Positions 8,765 to 17,593 of a stretch of DNA of 64,000 bases are shown one piece after another. Position numbers and translations under genes: made by a program. The stretch is from contig NC_008570.1 of assembly GCF_000014805.1 (NCBI RefSeq), forward strand, positions 3,229,001-3,293,000, read 5' to 3'. The stretch comes from Aeromonas hydrophila subsp. hydrophila ATCC 7966 (GTDB taxonomy: Bacteria > Pseudomonadota > Gammaproteobacteria > Enterobacterales > Aeromonadaceae). Position 1 is the stretch's first letter. Every line of letters starts with the position of its first letter. The notes under the pieces are model-generated. The model was given only the letters and a program-made list of their open reading frames with translations. It was not told the DNA's origin and did not search any database.

Positions 8765-9838
8765 TCAATTGAAGATTATACTATTATATAAAAATTCATT
8801 CTTTGCCAAAAACGTCACCTTGGCTGCATAGGGAGCCACCAAGTAAATTATATACAATCCCAGCTTTACAATTCCTTTTTTATGTAAAAAAACACCTACA
8901 TAATACAAAGGAAATATTATGAAGAACCAAAAGTAACTTGACACCCTTGATAATATAGCAATATCTAGTGACATCAAAAAAGACCAGTATGTACAAGAAA
9001 ACATAAATATTAAAAAAGAAAAATATCCATCAAAATGATTTTTTTCACTGCTTTCCCTAGCCTTTCCATACAAATAATAAAAAAATAACAATGCCGGCAA
9101 ATAATACATTTTTGTTATAATCGTGATGTAATTACCCGCATCAAAATAATCACTTTCAATATATGAGGAAAACCTTAAACCTAAATTTTCTAAGAGAGTT
9201 GGCGTATACTTTGCCACTAACAAATAGAATGGAATAGATAGTATAAAAATGACAATGTTATATCTATGAAAAGGCCTATGAAAAACAACAAAAATCATCA
9301 AAGAAAAAAATATAAGCGAAGAGGAATGGAAACTCATTGCGATGGCCATGAATATCCCAAAGTAAATATAGTTCCTGTTATATATGAATATTGTAAGTAA
9401 TGGCAGTAATGTTAATGCTGCATACTGTCTAATTCCATTCATTTGGTTGTTATATATATTGGTCACAACAAAAAAAATCAAAAACAACATCCAAACAATA
9501 AAACCTTTTTTCTTTAACTCATTAAAATAAACGAATATGAATATAGATTGAAAAAATGAAAAAATGAAAAAAATTGATTGCCCAGGAAAACCAAACTCTT
9601 TAAGGAAAATATTTAAATAATAGAAAAAATATTCTCCCGACTCAAAATAACGCCCTAGAACCCATTGGTTCTCGTATATATAAAGATAAGAAAAATAATC
9701 CGAACCAACATTATATTGAAGTGCAGATATTAAAAAATAAATAATAAAAGGAGGAAGCAATACTATAAGACTAGCTTTGTAATTCTGGACGCTATACATA
9801 TAAAGCGAGCAGAAAAAACATAGTGACAGGTATACCAT
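8765..9838 (-). CDS. wzy: EpsG-family polysaccharide polymerase (Wzy)
   Basis: This 357-residue, very AT-rich gene encodes a polytopic inner-membrane protein with roughly ten hydrophobic segments. The sequence ALQYNVGSDYFSYLYIYEN and the later NNQMNGIRQYAALTLLPL are hallmarks of the EpsG family of Wzy-type polymerases, which join lipid-linked repeat units in the periplasm. Its position in a cluster with wzx and an initiating transferase supports this. The ATG at 9838 is preceded by GGGGAT. Codon use is far more AT-rich than flanking ugd, as is usual for polymerase genes. Confidence 0.82.
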   Translation of the reverse strand: MVYLSLCFFCSLYMYSVQNYKASLIVLLPPFIIYFLISALQYNVGSDYFSYLYIYENQWVLGRYFESGEYFFYYLNIFLKEFGFPGQSIFFIFSFFQSIFIFVYFNELKKKGFIVWMLFLIFFVVTNIYNNQMNGIRQYAALTLLPLLTIFIYNRNYIYFGIFMAIAMSFHSSSLIFFSLMIFVVFHRPFHRYNIVIFILSIPFYLLVAKYTPTLLENLGLRFSSYIESDYFDAGNYITIITKMYYLPALLFFYYLYGKARESSEKNHFDGYFSFLIFMFSCTYWSFLMSLDIAILSRVSSYFWFFIIFPLYYVGVFLHKKGIVKLGLYIIYLVAPYAAKVTFLAKNEFLYNSIIFN

Positions 9839-9864
9839 ACATTATCATCCCCAAAAAAAAGTAA

Positions 9865-10671
9865 TCATTTTGTAATACCATTTTCAGGAGAAGCCAAGAA
9901 GCCTATTTTTTTTGCTATAAGAGGATATTTATCTCTTAAAACACCACGCAGTGCATACTGAGTAAAATAATGAAGCGATATAATTAGGCACAACTCTTCT
10001 TGATTCCTTAGTAGCTTCCAATTTTCTTTTGCCATATTGAGTTTCTTAGACGATGATTGATGTGGATAAATACGATAACTGGCCAGTACCTTATTGATAC
10101 CATAAGCGACTACATTTCTCTCACGCAATATTTTTAGCCACAAAGCATAATCTTCTCGCTTAGTGCCAAGCGGCATATAGACCTTGCCAATTTGAGATGC
10201 ATCATAAATAACGGTCAAGCAACCAATAACACATGCCTTCAATAAAGCTCTATATGATAATGAACTGGGAACACCAAGCTCGAAAAGATCATTACCATAC
10301 TCATCGATTTTTTTATACGCAGTATAAGAAAAGGCTACTTTATTTTTCAGCATAAAGTCGATCTGAGTGTTCAGCTTTTCAGGTAACCAGAGATCATCAC
10401 TATCTAGAAATGCAATAAACCTTCCCTCTGCAATCTCAATACCTCGATTACGCGCAACAGCTGCACCAGAATTCTCAGCAAGTCTAACTAATTTAATACG
10501 GCTATCTCTATCGCAATATGCCTGAGCAATAACTACGCAGTCATCGACAGAGCAGTCATCAATTAAAATCAGTTCCCAGTTGGTGTATTGTTGTTTTAAT
10601 ACCGAATCAATTGAAGCTGCAAGAAAACGAGCGCTATTATATAGAGGCATGATAACACTGACTTTTTCCAT
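9865..10671 (-). CDS. Family 2 glycosyltransferase
   Basis: This 268-residue cytoplasmic GT-A enzyme has the N-terminal SVIMPLYNSARFLAASIDSVL signature, ILIDDCSVDD (nucleotide binding) and the metal-binding FLDSDDLW at about residues 90-97. It probably adds one sugar of the capsule repeat unit to the undecaprenyl-linked intermediate. Donor and linkage cannot be read from the sequence. The next gene upstream ends one base away, so both belong to one transcription unit. Confidence 0.88.
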   Translation of the reverse strand: MEKVSVIMPLYNSARFLAASIDSVLKQQYTNWELILIDDCSVDDCVVIAQAYCDRDSRIKLVRLAENSGAAVARNRGIEIAEGRFIAFLDSDDLWLPEKLNTQIDFMLKNKVAFSYTAYKKIDEYGNDLFELGVPSSLSYRALLKACVIGCLTVIYDASQIGKVYMPLGTKREDYALWLKILRERNVVAYGINKVLASYRIYPHQSSSKKLNMAKENWKLLRNQEELCLIISLHYFTQYALRGVLRDKYPLIAKKIGFLASPENGITK

Positions 10672-10672
10672 A

Positions 10673-11494
10673 TTACTTATTCATCCCCATAGCACCTTTA
10701 ATCATATTATTACAAAAATTTAAAAATGAAACTGAATCGCGATAAGCTCTATATTTTTTAATGGCAAACATAATTATCATTGGATAACATATATAAGAAG
10801 GGAAAACTCGTTTTAACATTGCCCCTTTCGCCATTATTTTATACTGTGAACTGTAGAAATCATCACCACTCGACAATGGTGGATGCTTACATAATATTAT
10901 TGGGCTAAAATCCACTTTTCCGCCAGCAGAAATAAGATCATTGAGAAATATAAACTCCTCTCCTGATGGATAGATACTTCCTAACCCAAATCGGCTATCA
11001 AATAAAATACTCTTTGAAAAAACAAACTCAAGATCCACGACAATCTCGACACTGCATACTCTGGCAGCGCTCAATCTGGAATGTGAATAAGTTTGATTAC
11101 TGTAATTTCTAAAAAATCCACCGTCAGTAGCAATAATACCAGTTAAACATGATAGCGTCCTTTCCTGCATGACAGCAATCGCATCTAATAAACCATCAAC
11201 AGATAAAGTAATATCATCATCACATATGTAAAGATAGCGATCTGTTTCAGATTTGCTCTCTAGGGCTAGTTTAATAGCATTATTTCGGTTGTTCGATAGC
11301 CCAGATGTTGGTGCTTCACCCCATAAAACATCATCACCAAATATCGCTCTCAGATAGGATTCATAATATGCGTCGTCATGTTCCTTCTTTCCCTGACAAG
11401 AGATCACATACTTTATTTTTTCATTTGATGGAAATTGTTCTTTCTGTATACCATCAAGCCGATTAAATAGTGTTGAAATTGCGATAATAAGCAT
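10673..11494 (-). CDS. GT-A-like glycosyltransferase, divergent family 2
   Basis: This 273-residue protein begins MLIIAISTLFNRLDGI. It carries a DDD metal-binding motif in RYLYICDDDITL near residue 90, preceded by GLSNNRNNAIKLAL, the pattern of family 2-type transferases that recognise a nucleotide sugar. It lacks the fuller signatures of its neighbour, so the family assignment is looser. It lies three bases after the GT4 gene and one base before the next GT2 gene. Its acceptor is presumably an intermediate of the capsule repeat. Confidence 0.7.
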   Translation of the reverse strand: MLIIAISTLFNRLDGIQKEQFPSNEKIKYVISCQGKKEHDDAYYESYLRAIFGDDVLWGEAPTSGLSNNRNNAIKLALESKSETDRYLYICDDDITLSVDGLLDAIAVMQERTLSCLTGIIATDGGFFRNYSNQTYSHSRLSAARVCSVEIVVDLEFVFSKSILFDSRFGLGSIYPSGEEFIFLNDLISAGGKVDFSPIILCKHPPLSSGDDFYSSQYKIMAKGAMLKRVFPSYICYPMIIMFAIKKYRAYRDSVSFLNFCNNMIKGAMGMNK

Positions 11495-11497
11495 AAT

Positions 11498-12592
11498 TCA
11501 CTCAAACATGGCTTTTGAATAAGAACCAAACACAGCTTCTTCACTGTATTCTCTTCTCATGCGCGAAGAAACACCAGGGTCGCCAATAGAACAGGCTTCA
11601 GACTCTAATTTTATACAAAAATCATCAATATCATCATTAACGTAACAAGAGCCTATATTTAATTTCTTCAGAAATGCAACCGAAGTTGTCTGTGCATCAG
11701 AAACCAATATTTTTTTATTTAATGCAGCAGCCTCTAGCAACGCATTAGAAAAACCTTCGTATAGAGATGGCAAAACAAATACATCACAAGCATTCACAAT
11801 CGCCAATGGATTTTTTTGAAAACCTAAAAAAACAATATTTTTAGATATTCCTAAGAATTCAATTCGCTCTTGAATTTCATTTTTAAGTGGCCCATCACCC
11901 ACCAAAAACCACTTCACGTTTGGATTCTTCTTGATATAAGATGCAAGGGCATTGACCATAAAAATATGATTTTTTTGTGGATAAAATCGAGCAACAGTAA
12001 CAAGTTTCAATGTACTGTTGTCACGTAATGCATCATGCCCAAGAGGGGACATTATCGCCTTTTCCATTTTATCAAAACCAATTGGATTAGGAATAACATC
12101 AATTTCCTTTGATAAATGAAAAGAGCTTACCAGATCAACTTTAATCTCATCTGAAAGTGCAATTATTTTATCAGCAAAGCGGTATGACATTGCAATTAGA
12201 TAATTTTTTACCCGCTGTGTAATCTTGTTCTCTTCTTTTAACTGCAACGATACGGTGTTTGCTTCTCGAATAACCATTCTAGCATTCGAACATGCAATAT
12301 ATTTTGCTACAATCATGATGAAGCAACTTTCTTTCATCGTGGTAAAAATTACATCTGGTTCAATTCGCTTTATAACTGATGGCATTTTCAATATAGTCTG
12401 CCATTGATTCTTTAAGTCCAGGCAAAGATACTCTATTCTAGAGTCAAGAATCTCTTCGAGCGGCCCACCACCAATTGAAGTTATCAACTTTACTGAATAA
12501 CCACTGCCGGCAAGATAATTAGCTAAACGAACAGTAACTGACTCAGCCCCGCCACAGTTCAAATTCGGTAAATAAATTAGTACCGTTTTCAT
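11498..12592 (-). CDS. Family 4 glycosyltransferase (GT-B)
   Basis: This 364-residue retaining GT-B enzyme has the N-terminal acceptor loop NLNCGGAESVTVRLANYL. The C-terminal donor domain shows LVTVARFYPQKNHIFMVNAL, WFLVGDGPLKNEI and the EX7E motif (PSLYEGFSNALLEAAALNK) near 280-295. It should transfer a sugar from a nucleotide donor to the lipid-linked capsule intermediate. It is one of three transferases downstream of wzx. Together with WecA priming they would build a repeat unit of about four sugars. Confidence 0.9.
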   Translation of the reverse strand: MKTVLIYLPNLNCGGAESVTVRLANYLAGSGYSVKLITSIGGGPLEEILDSRIEYLCLDLKNQWQTILKMPSVIKRIEPDVIFTTMKESCFIMIVAKYIACSNARMVIREANTVSLQLKEENKITQRVKNYLIAMSYRFADKIIALSDEIKVDLVSSFHLSKEIDVIPNPIGFDKMEKAIMSPLGHDALRDNSTLKLVTVARFYPQKNHIFMVNALASYIKKNPNVKWFLVGDGPLKNEIQERIEFLGISKNIVFLGFQKNPLAIVNACDVFVLPSLYEGFSNALLEAAALNKKILVSDAQTTSVAFLKKLNIGSCYVNDDIDDFCIKLESEACSIGDPGVSSRMRREYSEEAVFGSYSKAMFE

Positions 12593-12654
12593 ATATAATC
12601 CATTTTATAATTATATTAATAATACTCGAGCAATGCTAGGCTTCAAGCACAGCG

Positions 12655-13869
12655 CTAATTTCGGCGTATAATTGTTATATATACAGCCGTGTAATCTAAG
12701 AAAAAAATTGCTCTTGCAATTGTAATTGCTATTGCGCCACCAAGTAACCCATAAAAATAAATAAAGCCGAACGACATGATTCCCGCGATAAGTGACACTC
12801 TCAGTGAGATGTTACGATAAGCACGATCATGGCCATTTGGCAAAAGGTATCCCTGGCTTATCGCATTTGACAACCCAATAAAAACAATACCCACGCAAAG
12901 GATTAGGAGATATGTGTTAACTCCAGAAAAATCCTTGCCCAAAAAAATACCGAGGGCCCACTCCCCCCCAATATAAATAAAAATCGCAGGGATTATTGAA
13001 ATAATGAAATTCAGCAATAGCAGCTTGTTGACTTGACTATCTTTTAACATGGCAAGAACTGGATATATTGCCTTTGCCATTACGTTCTGCAGTGTAACAA
13101 TAACTGATGCCAAACGTGTTGCAATAGCAAATTTAGCAAATTCAGCAGGAGGATATATCGAACCAAGTGCTATTGTTGGGATAGCATTATAGAAGTTGGG
13201 GGCTAATAATCCTATAAATACATCACGGCCCTCATTGAATGACTTTCCAAGTTGGTTAAACGTTGGGGGGGCAACATGATATTTTATAGAGGCAAGATAA
13301 CTAAGATAAATCCCCCCAAATAACATTGGTATACAGAGTGATGCCATAACGATATCAAAATCATCTGGCGAACTGACTGCAAAGACGATAACCAGCAAAT
13401 TGAGAACTTTGATCGCCAACGATACTTTCATTGCTCGATCTACAGCCCCAATACCTTGATAGAACCAAAGTGGGGTTAGTGCATACCCAAATAGATAGGT
13501 CGATGAAGCAAGAACTGTATATAGAACTGCATTATCGAATGACAGAAATAGTGAATATGATATGGCACCAATAGTATACAACAGACATAGAAAAATTCTT
13601 AATCCTTGCGTCTCTTGATAAATGAGGCTCACTTCTTCAGGATTATTACGCTGATTAGCTAATACTCTGACAGACGTATATTGAGTACCATAGTCGATAA
13701 TGGTATGACCAAAATATAGGATTGTAAGCAACAACATGTACACGCCATATTGACTGGGCCCTAAGGCCCGAGTCAATATAGGCATAGTAACAATAGGTAT
13801 AAGCAACCCTAGAATATCAACCGCACCAAAACTTAAAAAATTTTTGATGAGTTCTTTTTTATGGGACAT
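12655..13869 (-). CDS. wzx: Wzx-type lipid-linked oligosaccharide flippase
   Basis: This 404-residue MOP-superfamily protein has about twelve transmembrane helices. The N-terminal KELIKNFLSFGAVDILGLLIPIVTMPILTRALGP pattern (quoted here only in part elsewhere) is typical of Wzx/PST: an early conserved segment ending PILTRALGPSQYGVY. It flips the undecaprenyl-PP-linked repeat unit to the periplasm for the polymerase. The start lies one base after the stop of the dehydrogenase-like gene, suggesting coupled translation. A wzx here alongside an ABC exporter in the neighbouring cluster shows two separate export routes. Confidence 0.88.
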   Translation of the reverse strand: MSHKKELIKNFLSFGAVDILGLLIPIVTMPILTRALGPSQYGVYMLLLTILYFGHTIIDYGTQYTSVRVLANQRNNPEEVSLIYQETQGLRIFLCLLYTIGAISYSLFLSFDNAVLYTVLASSTYLFGYALTPLWFYQGIGAVDRAMKVSLAIKVLNLLVIVFAVSSPDDFDIVMASLCIPMLFGGIYLSYLASIKYHVAPPTFNQLGKSFNEGRDVFIGLLAPNFYNAIPTIALGSIYPPAEFAKFAIATRLASVIVTLQNVMAKAIYPVLAMLKDSQVNKLLLLNFIISIIPAIFIYIGGEWALGIFLGKDFSGVNTYLLILCVGIVFIGLSNAISQGYLLPNGHDRAYRNISLRVSLIAGIMSFGFIYFYGLLGGAIAITIARAIFFLDYTAVYITIIRRN

Positions 13870-13870
13870 T

Positions 13871-14986
13871 TTATTTTCTTATATACGGATATTCTGGGTT
13901 TCGCTTCTGAAACTTAATGATCTTATTGTTTATAATCAAACCATTTTCAATCTCAACCGCAGCAGTGAGAACAGGGTTTTGCTTCCAAGTCCCGTTAATA
14001 AATTCAGGCAGATAAGACATGATAGAACGAGTAATTTCATACGATGCAGAATCCCAGTAAAGCGTTGGTGTATGATCAACACAATAATAGTTTATGTGCG
14101 CACCAACATTAAATGATGGTTCATCAAATGTAGTCGGCTTTGCAAAATAGAACCCCATACCTCGATCACAACTGATATCAATAATATCCATCTGTTTATC
14201 AATGCAGGCCATATCTTGCTCTTCAATAAACATGATTGGATTTACAGGGTCTTGAAGGATACAGTTCACCACTACATCATATTCACGTAGCACATCTACA
14301 GGAGTGACAAAATCTTGATACTGGTTCCCTTCGAGAAAGGTTTTCCCATCACGACGCAGCATCTGCTTATAGGTGATACTTTCAATCGGGGCATTCAACA
14401 GATGATTGGGTCTTTGACTATAGACACTTACGTCGACAATACCAAGAGATTTTAAACAGTTAATAGCTCCACGAGCTGTAGCGCCGAATCCAAGTACCGC
14501 AGCCTTTAATCGGCGTCCAAAATACCCAGTTTTCCCTGTCAACATCATCATATGCTGCACTGCAGCATAACCGGCAAGTTCATTGTTTCGGTAAAAAACG
14601 TGAGTTCGATCAGAGCCACCATACATAGCTTCCCAAGCAACCAACGTCATTTTTGCGTCAATTGCAGCTTGTGCAATATCATGTCCTTGCACACAGTGCG
14701 GCCATCCCCAGAGAATTTTTCCTTCACTGAAAAATTTGAAATCTTCTTTCTCTGGTTTCGGCAGTAACCATACATCACCTAGAGAAAATAGCTCTTCACG
14801 AGAAACTACCCCACCAAAATTCTCACGTAAATAGCTATCTTTCACCCCCAAAGACGCGGCATACCCTTCTTCAAAAATCAATTGATGACGAATGTTTTCA
14901 GGTATTTGTTCAAACAAAGCCGGGTGAATAGGAATTCTTTTTTCATTTTTTTTACAGGAGGACCCAAAAACACTTATCTTATGCAT
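13871..14986 (-). CDS. Alanine-dehydrogenase/N5-(carboxyethyl)ornithine synthase-like enzyme
   Basis: This 371-residue protein belongs to the AlaDH/PNT superfamily. The N-terminal domain has NEKRIPIHP (compare NEKRV in alanine dehydrogenase) and WGWPHCVQGHDIAQAA. The central Rossmann domain has AAVLGFGATARGAINCL. The closest type I recognise is N5-(carboxyethyl)ornithine synthase, which reductively couples pyruvate to an amino acid side-chain amine; lysine-type or other imino acid substrates are also possible. The ATG at 14986 has GGAGAG eight bases upstream and overlaps the ATP-grasp stop. It is probably a donor-building enzyme for an amino acid substituent on the polysaccharide (inference). 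Confidence 0.72.
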   Translation of the reverse strand: MHKISVFGSSCKKNEKRIPIHPALFEQIPENIRHQLIFEEGYAASLGVKDSYLRENFGGVVSREELFSLGDVWLLPKPEKEDFKFFSEGKILWGWPHCVQGHDIAQAAIDAKMTLVAWEAMYGGSDRTHVFYRNNELAGYAAVQHMMMLTGKTGYFGRRLKAAVLGFGATARGAINCLKSLGIVDVSVYSQRPNHLLNAPIESITYKQMLRRDGKTFLEGNQYQDFVTPVDVLREYDVVVNCILQDPVNPIMFIEEQDMACIDKQMDIIDISCDRGMGFYFAKPTTFDEPSFNVGAHINYYCVDHTPTLYWDSASYEITRSIMSYLPEFINGTWKQNPVLTAAVEIENGLIINNKIIKFQKRNPEYPYIRK

Positions 14987-16001
14987 TGTACTTCTCTCCA
15001 TTCAGCATCTTAATAAAGTCCTCCACACGGGGATTCCAACATGCATTCTGGCAATGAATACCCTCCTCGAAGTGGAATTCTCCATCGTCAAGTATGAAAC
15101 GGCCTGGCTTCCCATCAACCTTCATTTGATATGGTCTATAAGCACCAATGATAGCCTGCATTTCATTTACATAAAACTCGCCATCAATCGTTTCAAAAAC
15201 ATCCAATGTCATACAGCGCATCCCCATTTTTTCGGTTGCGTTGTGTAATAACCAAAGTAATTTATCAGAGGGGCGTTCCCATCCAACTAATTCTGAACCA
15301 CTAGCAAATCCATTATCGCCCAACAGCTTTTGGTGACCAATATAACTATCACCGATCCGGATCATTCGCCATTCCCATTTGATATTTAGGAATTCTTGGG
15401 TCAATAGATAATGTTTTTGAGCCCGTCCAAACCGAGGTAAAGGAATCCCATGTTTTTTGGTTACAGGATACCATCCAACTGAAAACTCAGGGCTAAATCG
15501 GCCAAAGACCTTATTTATCAAACGTACATACTGGCGTTTATTTTTAATAATTTGAACAGCGCTGCCACTGGCACCAATATTACTTTTTGACACAATTGGG
15601 TATTCCTGCTCATTTAAATTTGCAAGAACATCCACTTTTCTCATATAAACTTTCGTTTTTGCATGAGGAATACTGTGTCCCGATAGAAAGAGATGCATAT
15701 TCCTCTTGTTTTCATAAGTATACAGTTCTTTGAATGAAGGATAGATTGGTTTCCCCAATACTTCATTCAAGAAAAATACTCTTTCATCAAAAATGCTCTT
15801 ATGCTCTTGGTATGTGCAAGGAGGACGAACAAGATATCCATCGATGTCATCCTTACACTCATTCATCCAGTCTGGAGACATGATATTAATTTCTATAAAG
15901 TCTACATTATTATCAACACATGCTGACTTTATTTTATCTAGCTCCATTCCAGGGTAGCAAATAATCCCGAGCTTAATTTTATTAATGTTTTCAGATTTCA
16001 T
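14979..16001 (-). CDS. ATP-grasp ligase of a polysaccharide cluster
   Basis: This 340-residue protein has an ATP-grasp core. It shows the nucleotide-binding Lys in YPIVSKSNIGASGSAV near residues 130-147, the LLTQEFLNIKWEWRMIRIGD strand set, and the metal-binding end DGEFYVNEMQAIIGAYRP near 290-305. Such enzymes ligate a carboxylate to an amine through an acyl phosphate. It is overlapped by the carboxyethyl-amino-acid-synthase-like gene, so the two are translationally coupled. The likely reaction is amide formation between a uronic acid carboxyl and an unusual amino acid. Substrate and timing are not visible from sequence. Confidence 0.72.
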   Translation of the reverse strand: MKSENINKIKLGIICYPGMELDKIKSACVDNNVDFIEINIMSPDWMNECKDDIDGYLVRPPCTYQEHKSIFDERVFFLNEVLGKPIYPSFKELYTYENKRNMHLFLSGHSIPHAKTKVYMRKVDVLANLNEQEYPIVSKSNIGASGSAVQIIKNKRQYVRLINKVFGRFSPEFSVGWYPVTKKHGIPLPRFGRAQKHYLLTQEFLNIKWEWRMIRIGDSYIGHQKLLGDNGFASGSELVGWERPSDKLLWLLHNATEKMGMRCMTLDVFETIDGEFYVNEMQAIIGAYRPYQMKVDGKPGRFILDDGEFHFEEGIHCQNACWNPRVEDFIKMLNGEKYNA

Positions 16002-16059
16002 TTAATTTTCTTTTTATATCAATGATTTTATTTAATAAAGACTAAGGTGATAAAAATTG

Positions 16060-17139
16060 CTAATTCCTCTTAGCTCTATTGGCATCAGTCAATGGCGTTT
16101 TAATTCCTTTCAACCATCTCCCCAGTTTCCAGGCATACGCCAAACAAAGTGAATATGCTGCAAACAGCAAAAGATAGAGCGTCATCATAAGCCACTCGGG
16201 CAACTTGGCCTGTTCGGCCAGAATACCGAAGAACACAACACCTAGGTTGGCTACGACAATCAGCAACAAGGATTCACGAGGGGTAAAACCGGCGTGTAGA
16301 AGAATATGATGCAGATGATTGCGATCCGGGCGCAGAGGAGACTGCCCTTTTCGAATACGACGGATCATGATGCCCACCATATCCATCAGTGGCAAACCGA
16401 TCAACCAGAGAGCCGTCACAGGGCGAAACGCTGGTTCCAGCTCGTGATGTTGTGAGCCAAACAACACCAGATAACCGATGATAAAACCGAGGAACATGGA
16501 GCCAGCATCCCCCAGGAAAATCTTGCGCTTGAAAGGAGGAATATTGAGATTAACGATCAGATAGGGGACCAAGGCAATCGTAATGATTAGACAGATTTGG
16601 GTCATATCAGGCATTGAGCTGGCAAACAGAATGGAAAGCCCCACTAATGAAATACCAGCCATGCAGCCAGCCAGCCCATCAATACCGTCCATCATATTAT
16701 AGGCATTGATAGCCGCGCAGACTGCAACGACGGCAATCAACAAGTCAATAAATGGAATCGTGATGTTTCCTATGCCCAATACATCACCAAACTGATGGAG
16801 ACTGATATTGGTCGAGAGGCAGAGGATGAGGATGAGTAATGCTTGCAGGGTAAGTCTGATCCAAGGAGAAATGTCCTTGGCATCATCGATGGCACCGATC
16901 ACCATCATGCAACCCGCACACGCCAACATGGTAATGATCGCATTCTGCAATGGAAGAGTGAAGAAGACACTGAGGTACACCCCCAGACAAACTGCAATTC
17001 CGCCAATCAGGGGGATCGCACCGACATGTTGTTTACGTTGATTCGGTAAGTCAACGAGTTGTAGCTTGGCAGATAGTGGACGCAAACAGGCGATAGCCAG
17101 CGCGGTTCCAACAAATGCAACCAGACCAGACGTTTCCAT
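16060..17139 (-). CDS. wecA: WecA-like undecaprenyl-phosphate GlcNAc-1-phosphate transferase
   Basis: This 359-residue polytopic membrane protein initiates polysaccharide synthesis by moving HexNAc-1-P to undecaprenyl phosphate. It has the family signatures LVDLPNQRKQHVGAIPLIGGIA, NAYNMMDGIDGLAG, KIFLGDAGSMFLGF and the HLHHILLHAGF-type histidine motif (DRNHLHHILL). I chose ATG 17139 because AAGGGAT lies just upstream and the protein then starts with the first helix; an in-frame upstream start at 17217 adds 26 polar residues. It is the first gene after a JUMPstart leader, so it should prime the capsule operon and perhaps other glycans. Confidence 0.9.
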   Translation of the reverse strand: METSGLVAFVGTALAIACLRPLSAKLQLVDLPNQRKQHVGAIPLIGGIAVCLGVYLSVFFTLPLQNAIITMLACAGCMMVIGAIDDAKDISPWIRLTLQALLILILCLSTNISLHQFGDVLGIGNITIPFIDLLIAVVAVCAAINAYNMMDGIDGLAGCMAGISLVGLSILFASSMPDMTQICLIITIALVPYLIVNLNIPPFKRKIFLGDAGSMFLGFIIGYLVLFGSQHHELEPAFRPVTALWLIGLPLMDMVGIMIRRIRKGQSPLRPDRNHLHHILLHAGFTPRESLLLIVVANLGVVFFGILAEQAKLPEWLMMTLYLLLFAAYSLCLAYAWKLGRWLKGIKTPLTDANRAKRN

Positions 17140-17593
17140 TATTGTTTTATCCCTTGATAATTTCAGGTTCGCTTCTGATGGCGACCTGTTTTTTATTTGC
17201 CTGATGACCGCCAACACCCAATAGATGACAAAACAGCCAACAGCCGCTCAATAAACAACCGAATTATTGAAAAATTTAATAGCTACCGCCCCTGAGTTAC
17301 AGCTCCCAGTGTGCATACAGCCTCTCGTATTATTGAAAGCATCAGTAAATCGATATGCAATTTCCGATACTTTACTGCTGACGAGCATGACAACAAAGCA
17401 AGCCGCCATTCCAACCATTCGCCATAACTCCGCTTATTTTGCAACATTATCTTACGCAAAAAATGTAGGATTATTCCGAAATCGATGGAGGGGGAATTCT
17501 ACCTGCGGTTCGTCGAAATGAGTAGCCAATCTAGTCCACGACAGGCTCGATCGATTAAAAAACAAGCAACACAGACAATTCAAGCAAAAAAAA
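17140..17593. other. Leader region upstream of wecA
   Basis: This 454-bp gap contains the JUMPstart/ops element at 17278-17316 and presumably the promoter of the capsule operon further upstream toward the IS element. I saw no convincing gene in it. Short ORFs in both strands lack Shine-Dalgarno sequences and any family resemblance. The IS1595 copy now forms its right boundary, so the promoter may have been separated from older upstream sequence. Confidence 0.5.
17278..17316 (-). promoter_or_regulatory. JUMPstart with ops element upstream of wecA
   Basis: The minus strand carries CTGTAACTCAGGGGCGGTAG followed by CTATT. It contains the ops core GGCGGTAGCT at 17281-17290, about 140 bases before the wecA start. 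From established knowledge, ops in the untranslated leader pauses RNA polymerase and recruits RfaH, which suppresses termination in long polysaccharide operons. Twenty-six bases (17278-17303) are identical to the copy at 39103-39128. Confidence 0.88.

Noticed and set aside
17267..17521. Short plus-strand frame over the JUMPstart upstream of wecA
   Set aside because: It lacks a ribosome site, overlaps the regulatory leader and has no family resemblance.
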